DNA of 64,000 nucleotides, from contig AP025252.1 of assembly GCA_016865505.2 (NCBI GenBank), forward strand, positions 2,294,001-2,358,000. The letters run 5' to 3'. The notes below the pieces were generated by a model. It ran no database searches and was not told the origin of the DNA. It worked only from the letters and a program-made list of their open reading frames with translations. Below, piece by piece: positions 7,300-16,711 of the stretch. Every line of letters begins with the position of its first letter. Within the stretch, counting starts at the first letter, position 1. Both the position numbers and the translations under genes were made by a program. The stretch is from Bryobacterales bacterium F-183 (GTDB taxonomy: Bacteria > Acidobacteriota > Terriglobia > Bryobacterales > Bryobacteraceae).

Positions 7300-9120
7300 G
7301 TGGAAGAAGAGGTTTTAGGCAAGGTCTACGACGGGCGGCTGATGGGCCGCCTCCTGGTGTACATGCGCCCGTACGCCAAAACCATCGCGTTCTCCGTCAC
7401 ACTCCTGCTCACCCAGGCCATGTGCCAGATCGCCGGACCCCTCCTCACCAAAACCGCCATCGACCGCTACCTCGTACCCTCCGGCGCCTCTTCGATCCTC
7501 GACCCCTGGCTCCCTCCCGATCCCTGGCAAGGCATCTGGTTCCTGTCGAGCATCTACCTCGGCGTCCTCTTCCTGTCGTTCCTTTTGGACTTCGGACAGA
7601 CCTACCTCATGCAGTGGACCGGACAACGCGCCATGTTCGACCTCCGTCGCGACCTCATGGGCAAGCTCCAGCAATTGGACGTCGCCTACTTCGATCGCAA
7701 CCCCGTCGGCCGTCTCATGACCCGCGTCACCACCGACGTCGACGTCCTCAACGAACTCTTCTCCTCCGGCCTCGTCACCATCATTGGCGACCTCGCCGTA
7801 CTCACCTTCGTCGTCGTCGCTCTCTTCCAAATGAGCCCCGGCCTCACCCTGATCCTCCTCAGCGTGATGCCCCTCGTCATCGCCGTCACGGCCCTCTTCC
7901 GCCGGTCCGCCTCGCTCAGCTACCGCAAGACCCGCGTCGCCGTTGCCCGCATCAACGCCTTCCTCCAGGAGCACGTCACCGGCATGCAGGTACTCCAGCT
8001 CTTCAATCGCGAACGCCGCGCCCGTGCCGATTTTGACGATGCCAACCGCGCCCACATGGAAGCCTTCAAGGACTCCATCATTGCCTACGGCTGGTTCTAC
8101 CCGGCCGTCGAATTCTGCAGTATGCTCGCCCTCGCCGGCATCCTCGCCTACGGCGGCTTCCGTATTCGCGAAGGCGAACTCTCCCTCGGCGTCCTTGTAG
8201 CTTTCTTCCAGTACGGCCTTCGCTTCTTCCGCCCCATTCAGGACCTCAGCGAAAAGTACAACATCCTGCAGTCCGCCATGGCCGCCTCGGACCGTATCTT
8301 CAAGCTTCTGGACGAGCCTCTCCGCGTCACCAGTCCCGCCGCCCCCAAAACCTTCCCCAACGAACCCGCAGCCGTTGAATTCGATCACGTCTGGTTTGCG
8401 TACAAGGATGAGGATTGGGTCCTGCGCGACATGTCGTTCCGCATCGAACCCGGCGAGACCATCGCTGTCGTAGGCCACACCGGCGCAGGCAAGACCACGC
8501 TCACAAACCTGCTCCTCCGCTTCTACGACATCCAGAAGGGCAGCATCCGCATCGGCGGTGTCGATATTCGCGACTACGCCCTCGATGATCTCCGCCGCCA
8601 CTTCAGCATCGTCCTGCAGGACCCCTACCTGTTCACCGGGACCATCGAAAGCAACATCCGTCTAGGCGACACCCACATCACTGCCAGCAACGTCCAACAA
8701 GCCGCCGAACGGGTGAACCTTGCCACCTTTGTGGACACCCTGCCGGACCGTTACGACCAAGCCGTACGCGAACGCGGCAGCGGCTACTCAACGGGCCAAA
8801 AGCAGCTCATCAGCTTCGCACGAGCGCTTGCGCATGACCCCCAGTTCCTGATCCTCGACGAAGCCACCTCCAGCGTCGATACGGAAACCGAACAGAAGAT
8901 TCGCACCGCGCTCGAACAGTTGATCCAAGGCCGGACCTCCATCGTCATCGCCCATCGTCTTTCGACGATTCAGCGCGCCGACCGCATCTTCGTCCTCCAC
9001 AAAGGACAACTCCGCGAAAGCGGCTCGCACCAACAGTTGCTAGCCACCCGCGGACTCTATTTCAAGCTGTATCAATTGCAGTACAAGGACCAGGAAATCG
9101 TCAGCGAATCCAAATCGTGA
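7300..9120 (+). CDS. ABC exporter, fused permease-ATPase (MdlB/MsbA type)
   Basis: 606 residues from the GTG at 7300, preceded by GAAAAG; earlier starts would run into the divergent thiO gene. Residues 1-310 are a type IV exporter membrane domain with six helices, and residues 340-600 the ATPase: Walker A GHTGAGKTT, Q-loop VLQDPYLF, signature degenerate as YSTGQ instead of LSGGQ, Walker B FLILDEATSSVD, H-loop VIAHRLST. This architecture exports lipids, drugs or peptides as a homo- or heterodimer. The single copy suggests a homodimer, although the altered signature is more typical of heterodimer halves. The 3' end overlaps the convergent NHL gene by 20 nt. Confidence 0.92.
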   Translation: MEEEVLGKVYDGRLMGRLLVYMRPYAKTIAFSVTLLLTQAMCQIAGPLLTKTAIDRYLVPSGASSILDPWLPPDPWQGIWFLSSIYLGVLFLSFLLDFGQTYLMQWTGQRAMFDLRRDLMGKLQQLDVAYFDRNPVGRLMTRVTTDVDVLNELFSSGLVTIIGDLAVLTFVVVALFQMSPGLTLILLSVMPLVIAVTALFRRSASLSYRKTRVAVARINAFLQEHVTGMQVLQLFNRERRARADFDDANRAHMEAFKDSIIAYGWFYPAVEFCSMLALAGILAYGGFRIREGELSLGVLVAFFQYGLRFFRPIQDLSEKYNILQSAMAASDRIFKLLDEPLRVTSPAAPKTFPNEPAAVEFDHVWFAYKDEDWVLRDMSFRIEPGETIAVVGHTGAGKTTLTNLLLRFYDIQKGSIRIGGVDIRDYALDDLRRHFSIVLQDPYLFTGTIESNIRLGDTHITASNVQQAAERVNLATFVDTLPDRYDQAVRERGSGYSTGQKQLISFARALAHDPQFLILDEATSSVDTETEQKIRTALEQLIQGRTSIVIAHRLSTIQRADRIFVLHKGQLRESGSHQQLLATRGLYFKLYQLQYKDQEIVSESKS

Positions 9121-11473
9121 CGCCCTCTTGGGACACGGCGCCGTTGCCCGCGTCCACCACCACCGTAGCCGCGCCCGCCCCAAAGAACCCGCTCGGTACT
9201 CGCACCGTCAAGTCCGTAGCCCCCGGCAAATCCGGCGCCGCTTGACGATCCAGAATCGTACTCACCGTCCCCCGTATCCGTACCCGCAACTCGCCGGACC
9301 CTTCTCCCGTCACCCGCAGCGTCACAGCCGTACCGCGCGGAATCGGACTCTCCGCGCTATTCAACGATCCATCCGCCGTGTTCACAATACCCGGAAAGAT
9401 CCCGGGTGCCGCACTCACCACTTGTATCCACCGCCGCTCCAGCACCGTACCCAGCTTTGAGTACGTCAGCTCGAACTCCTTCAGCGCAGCCACGTTTGCC
9501 GGAACCTGAATAAGGCCCTCGCCCACAAAGACCACCTTCCGGCCTTGAATCGCGTACTCGCCATCGGCCGGAACCGCCAGCAGCATTCCCGGAGCCGCTG
9601 CTGACACCGGCAACTTCGACGCGCCATGTAGAATCGCGATCCCCGTCGGCTGCACCACAGGAGGCTCCGTCACCACCGGAGCATTCGAATCGCCTCCCAC
9701 CGTCAGCGCCCGTACCCGATGATTCCCGCTATCGGACACCAGAATCCGACCCGCACTATCGATCAGCAGACCCGTCAACCCGTCAAACTTCGCGGCCACT
9801 GCGAAATTTTTAACATCCCCGTCAAACCCCGCCTCGCCGTTCCCGGCAATCACCTGCGCCCCGCCATCGGCGATCACCGTCCGCGTTACGCGATTCGACC
9901 CTTCATCCGCCACCAGCAACGCGCCCGTACTCTCCAGCGCAATCGCCCGCGGCCGTACCCAAACTCCATCCGCTTTGATCACCATCGGCGCACCGGGCCG
10001 GTTCGGTGTCACCCGCAGCACTTGCCCGGCGCCACTCTCCGCTACAAACACCGCCGTATGCCCTGCGCTCCACACCACTGCCGTAGGCTGCTGCAACCCG
10101 CTCAATGCCGTACGCACCGCGCCCGTCGTCATATTCACCACTCGCAACCGCCCATTGCCCGTATCCGCGATCCACAAATCGCCCGCATCGTCCACCGTCA
10201 CACCCAGCGGACCCTTCAACCCCGCAGCCTCGCCTTCCAACACCGCCTCTTGCGTTGCCCAACCCGGCTTCCAGCGGTACACCGCATTCGCTCCCGCATC
10301 AGCGACATAAAGGGTATTGCTCTTCGCATCCCACCAAAGCCCCTGCGGACTGCTAAAACCTTCCAAAATCGTATCGATCCCACCGGTGATCGGAAACACC
10401 CGCCGTACCCGGCCATTGCCCGAATCCGCGATGTACACAATCCCCGTCGCCGGATCCATCGCCAAACCGCTCGGCCGGTTCATACGAGCCTGCACCGCCG
10501 CATCGCCGTCGCCGCCAAAGCGGAACGGCAGTCCTCCAGCAAACACCGCCGTCTTCTTATCCTTCGCTCCAATCCGCCGCACGATGTTGCCGCCTGCCGC
10601 GTACACGTTGCCCGCAAAGTCGGAGGCCGCATCCATCGCTGCAAACGGATATGCCACCGCACTCTGCTGCGGCACCACCTGCATCAACGTCCCGCCCGTA
10701 CCGTCCGGCAGCCACAACTCGCCCGCAAACGTATGCGTCATCCCCGTCGCGACAATCGGCTGCAACCCCTCGGCCGTCACGGTCGAAATCCGCCCATCCA
10801 GCGTCACCCGCCGTACCCGTTTGTTCCCGGTATCGCCGATGTACAGATTCCCCGCCGGATCAAACGCCAATCCCGCCGGTGAGTGCAGAAACGCCGCCGT
10901 CGCCAGACCACCGTCCCCCGCATCCCCCGTCCGACCCACACCCGCAAACGGCACCAATCCCGACGGCCCCAACCGGTACACCCGATGTGCGCCAAAGTCC
11001 GAAATCAGTACATTCCCAGGACCATCCACCGCCACATTCCGAGGTGCAATCAGCTTCGTCTCCGCCGTATGTCCGGCCACCGTCGAAATCTTTCCATCCG
11101 GCGTCACCTTCCGTACCCGCGCATTCCCCAAATCCGCGATGTACACATTTCCGGCGTAATCCGCAGCCAGTCCATAGGGGTAATGCAACGCCGCGCTCGC
11201 TGCCGGACCCCCATCTCCAGACAGCCCTGCCACCCCCGTACCCGCAAAGTTTGTGACGATTCCCGCAGGACTTACCCTACGCACTCGGTGCGTATCGGTA
11301 TCCGACAGATAGACATTCCCGGTAGGGTCTACGGCAATTCCGGATAGGGATAAGAAACGTGCGGAGGTAGCTGCTCTCCCATCTCCCGTATCTCCCGCGC
11401 CAGCAAAGGTCTGCACTTCGTACCACGACTGCCCCTGCAGGATGCTGAGGGTCAAAAAAACGGCAACACGCAT
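9101..11473 (-). CDS. Secreted NHL-repeat beta-propeller protein with TIGR03437-type C-terminus
   Basis: 790 residues. Signal peptide at residues 1-15, then about ten NHL blades of the type GNVYIADLGNARVRKV, GNLYIGDTGNKRVRRV and GDLWIADTGNGRLRVV (about 20-600), each opening with a gain-of-height GDGGxA motif. The last 190 residues (PGIFPGIVNTADGSLNSAE and following) match the C-terminal domain TIGR03437, known almost only from Solibacter-type acidobacteria on extracellular proteins. It is therefore probably an outer-surface or secreted protein with a propeller used for binding. No catalytic motif is seen. Strong C-bias on the plus strand reflects the region's base skew. Confidence 0.88.
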   Translation of the reverse strand: MRVAVFLTLSILQGQSWYEVQTFAGAGDTGDGRAATSARFLSLSGIAVDPTGNVYLSDTDTHRVRRVSPAGIVTNFAGTGVAGLSGDGGPAASAALHYPYGLAADYAGNVYIADLGNARVRKVTPDGKISTVAGHTAETKLIAPRNVAVDGPGNVLISDFGAHRVYRLGPSGLVPFAGVGRTGDAGDGGLATAAFLHSPAGLAFDPAGNLYIGDTGNKRVRRVTLDGRISTVTAEGLQPIVATGMTHTFAGELWLPDGTGGTLMQVVPQQSAVAYPFAAMDAASDFAGNVYAAGGNIVRRIGAKDKKTAVFAGGLPFRFGGDGDAAVQARMNRPSGLAMDPATGIVYIADSGNGRVRRVFPITGGIDTILEGFSSPQGLWWDAKSNTLYVADAGANAVYRWKPGWATQEAVLEGEAAGLKGPLGVTVDDAGDLWIADTGNGRLRVVNMTTGAVRTALSGLQQPTAVVWSAGHTAVFVAESGAGQVLRVTPNRPGAPMVIKADGVWVRPRAIALESTGALLVADEGSNRVTRTVIADGGAQVIAGNGEAGFDGDVKNFAVAAKFDGLTGLLIDSAGRILVSDSGNHRVRALTVGGDSNAPVVTEPPVVQPTGIAILHGASKLPVSAAAPGMLLAVPADGEYAIQGRKVVFVGEGLIQVPANVAALKEFELTYSKLGTVLERRWIQVVSAAPGIFPGIVNTADGSLNSAESPIPRGTAVTLRVTGEGSGELRVRIRGTVSTILDRQAAPDLPGATDLTVRVPSGFFGAGAATVVVDAGNGAVSQEGVTIWIR

Positions 11474-11534
11474 CTAGGGAATTAGTGCATTTCGCCCTCG
11501 GTTTCTCTCACCTCGCGTCGAAGAGAAACAGTAC

Positions 11535-13733
11535 ATGACACTCTGGCGCCGGTGGCGCGCAGTGGTTGTCTTTGCGGTGTTTTCGTTACAGATTTCGCAA
11601 GGGCAACAAGCTGCGCCGCCCCCAATCTATCTGAAATCGCGGGTCATCGACCCGTCGGCGCCCGCCTCGTTCGCCAGCCTCTCGTTGCAGCAGGCAACAC
11701 TGGCGGACCGGCAACGTGTCCTTGTACAGTTTCAGGGCGGCATCGAGCCCGAGTTACTCATGCGCCTGCGCAATCGCGGCGTACGCGTGCTCTCCTACGT
11801 CCCGCAGAATTCACTCATCGTCTCCGCGCCACACACGGAAACCTTCGACGGTTTAGGCGTCACCTACCGTGCCGCGCTCGAAGCGTGGGACAAGATCCCC
11901 GAAAAGTTCCTCGCGGACACCAACGGCTGGCGTACGCCCGTGCCAATGGTCTTCGAGTTCTATGAGGACGTCAATTCCGAAGACGCCCGCAGTGCGTTGC
12001 TGCAGGCAGGCGCGACCCTCCGCCAGCATCCGGACCTTCGCCCCTGGCAGATCCTCGCCGATGCTTCGCCGCAACTCGCCTATCAGGTCGCCAGCGACTC
12101 TCGCCTCGCCTACGTATTTCCGGCTTCCAAAGCCCTTTTGAACGGCGCACCTGCGACAGCCTGCCAGAGCGGCTTTACGTCCACCGCCGGAATTGCTGCG
12201 GCCCTCGCCGCCGGACAAGGCGACGGTTGGGACGGCCCGGGCAAAGGCTCCGCCAACCTCACCTATTCGCTCGGCGCCATGACGGACCGTCTGGATTCCA
12301 CCCTTGCGCGCACAGAGATCGAACGCGCCATCGCCGAATGGGTGAACTACGTCAAGATCAACATCCGCCGTGGTTCGGACCGTAGCGCCGAAAAGAACCT
12401 CGATATCCTGTTCGCCACCGGTGCGCACGGTGACCCTTACCCCTTCGACGGCCGTAGCGGTAGCCTCGCCCACACCTTCTATCCTTCGCCGCCCAACTCC
12501 GAACCCCGCGCCGGCGACCTCCACCTCGACGGCGACGAACTCTGGGGCGGCGGCACCGATCTCTACAGCGTCGTCCTCCACGAACTCGGCCACGCCTTCG
12601 GCCTCGGTCACTCCACGGACCCCGAGTCCGTCATGTACCCCTACTATCGCCGTGCCGACGCTCTCACGCAGGACGACATCACCTCCATCCAGTTGCTCTA
12701 CGCCTCCGGCCCGGGCTCGCTCGACACCTCGCTCCCCGGCAGCGGCGGCTCCAGTTCCGGTCCCTTCACCGTCACCGTACAGCCCCCGTCCAGCACAAGC
12801 GTCACCACCGAAACCATCACCCTCCAGGGCACCGTTACCGGAGGCCAAGGCAAAGTTGTCGTCAACTGGTTTGTCATTAGCGGTACGGCCATCGGCGCCG
12901 CTCAGGTCAACGGAACCTCCTGGACTGCCGCTGGGATCCCACTCGCCATCGGAACCAACCAAATCCTCATCGGCGCCACGGATGACGCGAACGCCCAGTC
13001 GTCGATGCTCGTCACCATCGAACGTACCGGCTCGTCCGGCAATCCCCCCGGCAACACGCCTGTACAGCCTACGGTCACCGTCACCGAACCCGCTACCTTC
13101 CCGGCTACCGTCGCCACCGCCACCGTACGCATCCGCGGTACCGCCTCGCACTCCTCGGGCATCGCTGCCGTACGCTGGCGCAACCCCGTCACCGGACGCT
13201 CCGGCACCGCCACCGGCACCACGTCGTGGGACACCGGCCTCCTGGACCTCGGCACGGGCTTGAATACCATCACCATTGAGGTCCAGGCAACCGACACGAC
13301 CCTCGCCACTCGCGACCTCGCCATCACCCGTAGCGGCGGCCAGACCCAGCAGCCGACCGAACCAACCAACCCGACGACGCCTGAACCGCCCACCGATCCG
13401 CCGGTCGATCCACCAACTGATCCGACCACCCCGACCAACCCGACGCCGGGCAACGACACCACGGCGCCTACGCTACGCATCACCACGCCCAGCACGACGA
13501 CGGTTACCACCACTGCCGCTACCATCACCGTCAGCGGCACGGCCTCGGACAACTCGGGCGTCACCTCCGTCACCTGGACCAACGGCACCGCTACCGGCAC
13601 CGCCTCAGGCACCACCACCTGGACCACTTCCGTACCCCTGCTCATCGGTATGAACAACATCATCATCCGCGCCGCCGACGCTGCTGGAAACTCCAGTTGG
13701 CGTACCGTCAACGTCACCCGCCGCGCCAATTGA
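11535..13733 (+). CDS. Secreted matrixin-type (M10) zinc metalloprotease with Ig-like repeats
   Basis: 732 residues. Signal peptide at about 1-28, a pro-region of 150 residues, then the catalytic domain with the zinc motif HELGHAFGLGH (His349, His353, His359) followed by the Met-turn ESVMYP, as in matrixins. The C-terminal 330 residues hold three Ig-like/Big domains separated by a Thr/Pro-rich linker (about 600-640), each with TVSGTASDNSGVTSVTW-like strands typical of cell-surface proteins. It should act outside the cell on protein substrates. It is divergent from the NHL gene across 61 bp. The repeats are Thr-rich, and the related modules suggest internal duplication. Confidence 0.9.
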   Translation: MTLWRRWRAVVVFAVFSLQISQGQQAAPPPIYLKSRVIDPSAPASFASLSLQQATLADRQRVLVQFQGGIEPELLMRLRNRGVRVLSYVPQNSLIVSAPHTETFDGLGVTYRAALEAWDKIPEKFLADTNGWRTPVPMVFEFYEDVNSEDARSALLQAGATLRQHPDLRPWQILADASPQLAYQVASDSRLAYVFPASKALLNGAPATACQSGFTSTAGIAAALAAGQGDGWDGPGKGSANLTYSLGAMTDRLDSTLARTEIERAIAEWVNYVKINIRRGSDRSAEKNLDILFATGAHGDPYPFDGRSGSLAHTFYPSPPNSEPRAGDLHLDGDELWGGGTDLYSVVLHELGHAFGLGHSTDPESVMYPYYRRADALTQDDITSIQLLYASGPGSLDTSLPGSGGSSSGPFTVTVQPPSSTSVTTETITLQGTVTGGQGKVVVNWFVISGTAIGAAQVNGTSWTAAGIPLAIGTNQILIGATDDANAQSSMLVTIERTGSSGNPPGNTPVQPTVTVTEPATFPATVATATVRIRGTASHSSGIAAVRWRNPVTGRSGTATGTTSWDTGLLDLGTGLNTITIEVQATDTTLATRDLAITRSGGQTQQPTEPTNPTTPEPPTDPPVDPPTDPTTPTNPTPGNDTTAPTLRITTPSTTTVTTTAATITVSGTASDNSGVTSVTWTNGTATGTASGTTTWTTSVPLLIGMNNIIIRAADAAGNSSWRTVNVTRRAN

Positions 13734-13772
13734 TTTGGCGGCCCGCGTTATCATGAAGACGGAAGAAGAACC

Positions 13773-13862
13773 GGTGGGATGGCCGAGCGGTTTAAGGCAG
13801 CGGTCTTGAAAACCGCCGTTGTCGTAAGGCAACCGTGAGTTCGAATCTCACTCCCACCGCCA
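13773..13862 (+). tRNA. tRNA-Ser (anticodon UGA)
   Basis: Acceptor GGTGGGA (13773-13779) pairs with TCCCACC (13852-13858), followed by discriminator G and an encoded CCA. The anticodon stem GCGGT/ACCGC holds the loop CTTGAAA, with anticodon TGA at 13807-13809, reading UCA. A long variable arm (CGTTGTCGTAAGGCAACCG) and the T-loop GTTCGAATC confirm a class II serine tRNA. It lies about 40 nt downstream of the metalloprotease stop, and the TPR gene begins 33 nt after it. Confidence 0.96.
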
Positions 13863-13894
13863 CCTTTTCCAAGATCGTTGTACTCGCAGCAGCC

Positions 13895-14734
13895 ATGCCA
13901 CGCTTCACCATCAAGACCATTGCCGGACTCCTCTTCGCCGCATCTTTCTGCGCGCTCGAGGCCCAGGAAGTACCTCTCTCTGTCATCCAGCAACTGTCCA
14001 CCCGCGCCGGTGAAATGGCGTACCACCGCAAGGACTGGCTGGCCGCGCAGGAACTCCTCGGCAACGCGATCCTCCTCAATCCCAACGACGGCCGCGTCGC
14101 CTACTACCTCGGCACCGCGCTCATCATCGACAAAGATCACGACCCCCAAAAGCTCCGCGCCGGCAGTTTCTACTACGCCCGCGCCGCGGTCCTCATGCGG
14201 GAACCGAGCCTCGTCAACTGGGTCAAGCGCCAGTACGTCTCGATGTTCCGCACACCGCTCGGTCTCAACACCTATTGGGAATTTGTCCGCAACACGCCCG
14301 TCGCGCCCGAAAAGGCCGAAGACTACCCCACAGCGCCGCCAGAACCCTTCGACGCGCTCATGGCCTTTCAGATGATCCGCGACGAACTGCTCAGCCCCGG
14401 TGGCCAGGCGTTCTTTGAAGACGGCCTCAGCATCAACCAGACTCCCCGCTTCAAGGGCAAAATCGTATCCCTGCTCCCACAGCAGAACCCCATTGAAGTC
14501 GTCCTCAATGTCGACGACCCCAAGGGCGACCTCAAGATTCAGCTCACCAAGCCGCTACCCGGCACCGCGCCCATCGGTACTGTGATTGAAGTGGAAGGCC
14601 TCGCCCGCAACTACCGTCCGGCGCCAGCATTCCAGTTGATGATTCAGGCCGAACCCAAAGAAGTACGCGGCTGGCCCGTACCCATCCCGGTCGAAGCCTC
14701 TGTTGTTGGCGGACCCCGCCAGCAGGGTCAATAA
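13895..14734 (+). CDS. Exported TPR-like hypothetical protein
   Basis: 279 residues from the ATG at 13895; an earlier in-frame start lies inside the tRNA and is rejected. Residues 1-24 are a signal peptide (ending near FCALEAQ). Residues 30-110 contain helical TPR-like pairs (AGEMAYHRKDWLAAQELLGNA, DGRVAYYLGTALI), and the C-terminal half (about 165-260) looks beta-rich with an OB-like region (GKIVSLLPQQNPIEVVLNVD). Function not recognised; a periplasmic scaffold is the simplest guess. The gene is close enough to tRNA-Ser to share its transcript. Its 3' end overlaps the convergent 107-residue gene by 7 nt. Confidence 0.75.
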   Translation: MPRFTIKTIAGLLFAASFCALEAQEVPLSVIQQLSTRAGEMAYHRKDWLAAQELLGNAILLNPNDGRVAYYLGTALIIDKDHDPQKLRAGSFYYARAAVLMREPSLVNWVKRQYVSMFRTPLGLNTYWEFVRNTPVAPEKAEDYPTAPPEPFDALMAFQMIRDELLSPGGQAFFEDGLSINQTPRFKGKIVSLLPQQNPIEVVLNVDDPKGDLKIQLTKPLPGTAPIGTVIEVEGLARNYRPAPAFQLMIQAEPKEVRGWPVPIPVEASVVGGPRQQGQ

Positions 14735-15051
14735 CGCTTCATCCGCCCGCGGATCTTCTTCACCAGCTTCTCCGCGTCGTCCAGCTTCTTCAGCAAGCCG
14801 AGAGACAGCACATTGTGCGCGCTCTTCTCGATCTCATCCCGCAGATCTGCCGTCAGCTTCGCCAACTCGCCCGCATCCGCGACATTCTTCTTGTGATCGT
14901 CCTTCAGGATCTCGTCCTTCTGCGACTTCCCATTCGGCAGCTTGACGTCCTTCTCACGATCCCGCCCCAGCGGATCGGCCGTCTGCGGGTACCCCGGCGG
15001 CAACTGCGCCATCGCGGGCATGGCAGCAAACAGTACAGCGCGTCGTTTCAT
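14728..15051 (-). CDS. Small exported helical protein, unknown function
   Basis: 107 residues with a short signal peptide (MKRRAVLFAAMPAMAQ) and a charged, mostly helical mature part rich in Lys, Asp and Glu (LTADLRDEIEKSAHNVLSLG, LLKKLDDAEKLVKKIRGRMKR) that could form a coiled coil. The ATG at 15051 overlaps the stop of the sterol-desaturase-family gene as ATGA, so the two are translationally coupled. No family recognised. Confidence 0.7.
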   Translation of the reverse strand: MKRRAVLFAAMPAMAQLPPGYPQTADPLGRDREKDVKLPNGKSQKDEILKDDHKKNVADAGELAKLTADLRDEIEKSAHNVLSLGLLKKLDDAEKLVKKIRGRMKRY

Positions 15052-15998
15052 TTGCCATCCGCTCCGATCAGCCGGCGTACCCCCAGCCATTGCTGGCTCC
15101 AGTACCCGCGCCCGTAATCACGGCCCGTCTGCTGATCCGGAATCCCCGTCGCCGGAAACTCCTCGGCAAACGTCGCCGTCCCAAACAGCACATCCCAGAA
15201 CGCAAACACCTGCGCGAAATTGCAGCCCTTTGCCGGACCGTCATATCCAAAAGCCATCGCATGATGCACCCGGTGAAAGTGCGGGCTCACCAGGATGTAC
15301 TTGCCGACCGACCCGAACTTCACCCGCACATTCGCGTGCGAAAAAGACTCAATCGCGCCGCTAATCAACGTGACGGTCAAAAACTGCACCGGAGGTACGC
15401 CGATCAACAGCCCCAACGCCGCGCGCCATGCCGCAGAAATCGCCTGATCAATCAGATGCTCGCGATCATCGGTCCAAAACGTCATCTGCCGCTGGCTATG
15501 GTGCAGCGCATGCAACTGCCACCACGTCTTGAACCGGTGCTGGAACCGGTGCCGCCAGTAATCAAAGAAGTCCAGAATCAGCAGGTACGTGACGGCGCTC
15601 AACACGGCGGACGATTGCAGCGCCGGAACCATGTCTTCCAGATTCGGTGGAATGATTCCCGCCATCCGCAGATTGCCGTTCAGCCAATCAAATGCGGGTG
15701 TCAGCAGTAGAAAGAAGAACAGCGGAATCAGCCCCAGCTTCGACAGCAGAGCGTAGTAGATATCGACATGCGCCTCGCTCCGGTCGTCCCACTTCTCCAC
15801 CGGCGCCAGCGCTTCCACCGGACGGAAAATCGCCCACAGCAGCAGGACCTCAATCAGACCAATCAAAAATAGCTCAGTAGCCTCAAACGCCTGCTCATCC
15901 CAGTTCATAAAGCCGAACCGGTACAGCGCGGGCTGAACGAGCGTTTCAAAAGTCCAGGCGTGCAACTCAGCGAACCTAGTCGTAATCCAGTTCCACAT
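15048..15998 (-). CDS. Fatty acid hydroxylase / sterol desaturase superfamily membrane enzyme
   Basis: 316 residues from the ATG at 15998 (a TTG six bases earlier is possible). Four or five membrane helices and the eight-histidine di-iron signature: HRFQH, HALHH and HFHRVHH, with an extra His in the region ESFSHAN. Such enzymes insert oxygen or a double bond into lipid chains or sterol-like polycyclic lipids using O2. It lies behind the deacetylase and YVTN genes on the same strand and is coupled to a small exported protein by a 4-nt overlap. The substrate is not predictable; membrane lipids (for example hopanoids or acyl chains) are plausible. Confidence 0.88.
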   Translation of the reverse strand: MWNWITTRFAELHAWTFETLVQPALYRFGFMNWDEQAFEATELFLIGLIEVLLLWAIFRPVEALAPVEKWDDRSEAHVDIYYALLSKLGLIPLFFFLLLTPAFDWLNGNLRMAGIIPPNLEDMVPALQSSAVLSAVTYLLILDFFDYWRHRFQHRFKTWWQLHALHHSQRQMTFWTDDREHLIDQAISAAWRAALGLLIGVPPVQFLTVTLISGAIESFSHANVRVKFGSVGKYILVSPHFHRVHHAMAFGYDGPAKGCNFAQVFAFWDVLFGTATFAEEFPATGIPDQQTGRDYGRGYWSQQWLGVRRLIGADGK

Positions 15999-16021
15999 GG
16001 CCAAAGGCGACCAACTCGCCT

Positions 16022-16711
16022 CTATTTCTCTATTGTCGCGAAACAGAAGCCCTTCTGTTTCAAACCCGTCAGCAGTGGATCGAGCATCGGCCAGTACGGA
16101 TCCTTGCGGCTCCGGATCCCCAAATGCAGCAGCAGGATGTCGCCATCGCGGATCGACCGCAACGACTTCGCCAGCAGCGTCTTGTTCGGAAACCGCTCGC
16201 TTGGCAGTTCATCGCCCAAAAATCCATTGGGCGTCCACCCCACATGGCGATACCCGCAAGCCGACGCGTACTCCAATGCCCGAGGTGTCGTCTTTCCGCC
16301 CGGCGCCCGCCACAGCGGCGCAAAGTCCACCCCGGTCATCTTCCGGAACGCCTCCCGAGGCTTGTTCAACTCCGTACAAACCTCGTCTTTGCTCAAGGAT
16401 TCCGCCCCGTACCTTACCCGGTCCGGCTCCGTCGCCCCCGGCCGAAAGTAATGGTGCCGCCACGTGTGCGTCGCAAACACATGCCCGTCGGCAGCAAACC
16501 GCTTCCAGAAAGGCGCCCACGCCGGATCCAACGCCGTATCGCCGCGGTACGTCTTCTCGTTCGCCACAAACACCGTTGCGCGGATGCCGTGCTTCTTCAG
16601 CACATCCGCGATCTCCGTCGCCGGCTTCATGCTCCCGGTGTCGATAGTTAGGTACAGCGTGCCCCTGCACTCGGCGGCAAGCAACAGCAGAAAGCTAGCG
16701 GCGTGGAGCAT
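16022..16711 (-). CDS. Polysaccharide deacetylase (NodB homology domain), exported
   Basis: 229 residues from the ATG at 16711, giving signal peptide MLHAASFLLLLAAECRG. NodB motifs: motif 1 TIDTGSM (usually TFDDG), motif 2 ATHTWRHH (the H(S/T)xxH metal site), motif 3 RAPGGK, and a late LLLHLG. The catalytic-base Asp is present, but the second Asp of motif 1, which normally binds the metal, is Thr; some peptidoglycan deacetylases have Asn there. It likely removes acetyl groups from an envelope polysaccharide such as peptidoglycan. The start overlaps the upstream YVTN gene by 17 nt, implying coupled expression. Confidence 0.85.
   Translation of the reverse strand: MLHAASFLLLLAAECRGTLYLTIDTGSMKPATEIADVLKKHGIRATVFVANEKTYRGDTALDPAWAPFWKRFAADGHVFATHTWRHHYFRPGATEPDRVRYGAESLSKDEVCTELNKPREAFRKMTGVDFAPLWRAPGGKTTPRALEYASACGYRHVGWTPNGFLGDELPSERFPNKTLLAKSLRSIRDGDILLLHLGIRSRKDPYWPMLDPLLTGLKQKGFCFATIEK

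Noticed and set aside
13835-13894. Start of the TPR gene inside tRNA-Ser
   Set aside because: The tRNA is certain and the ATG at 13895 gives a proper signal peptide.
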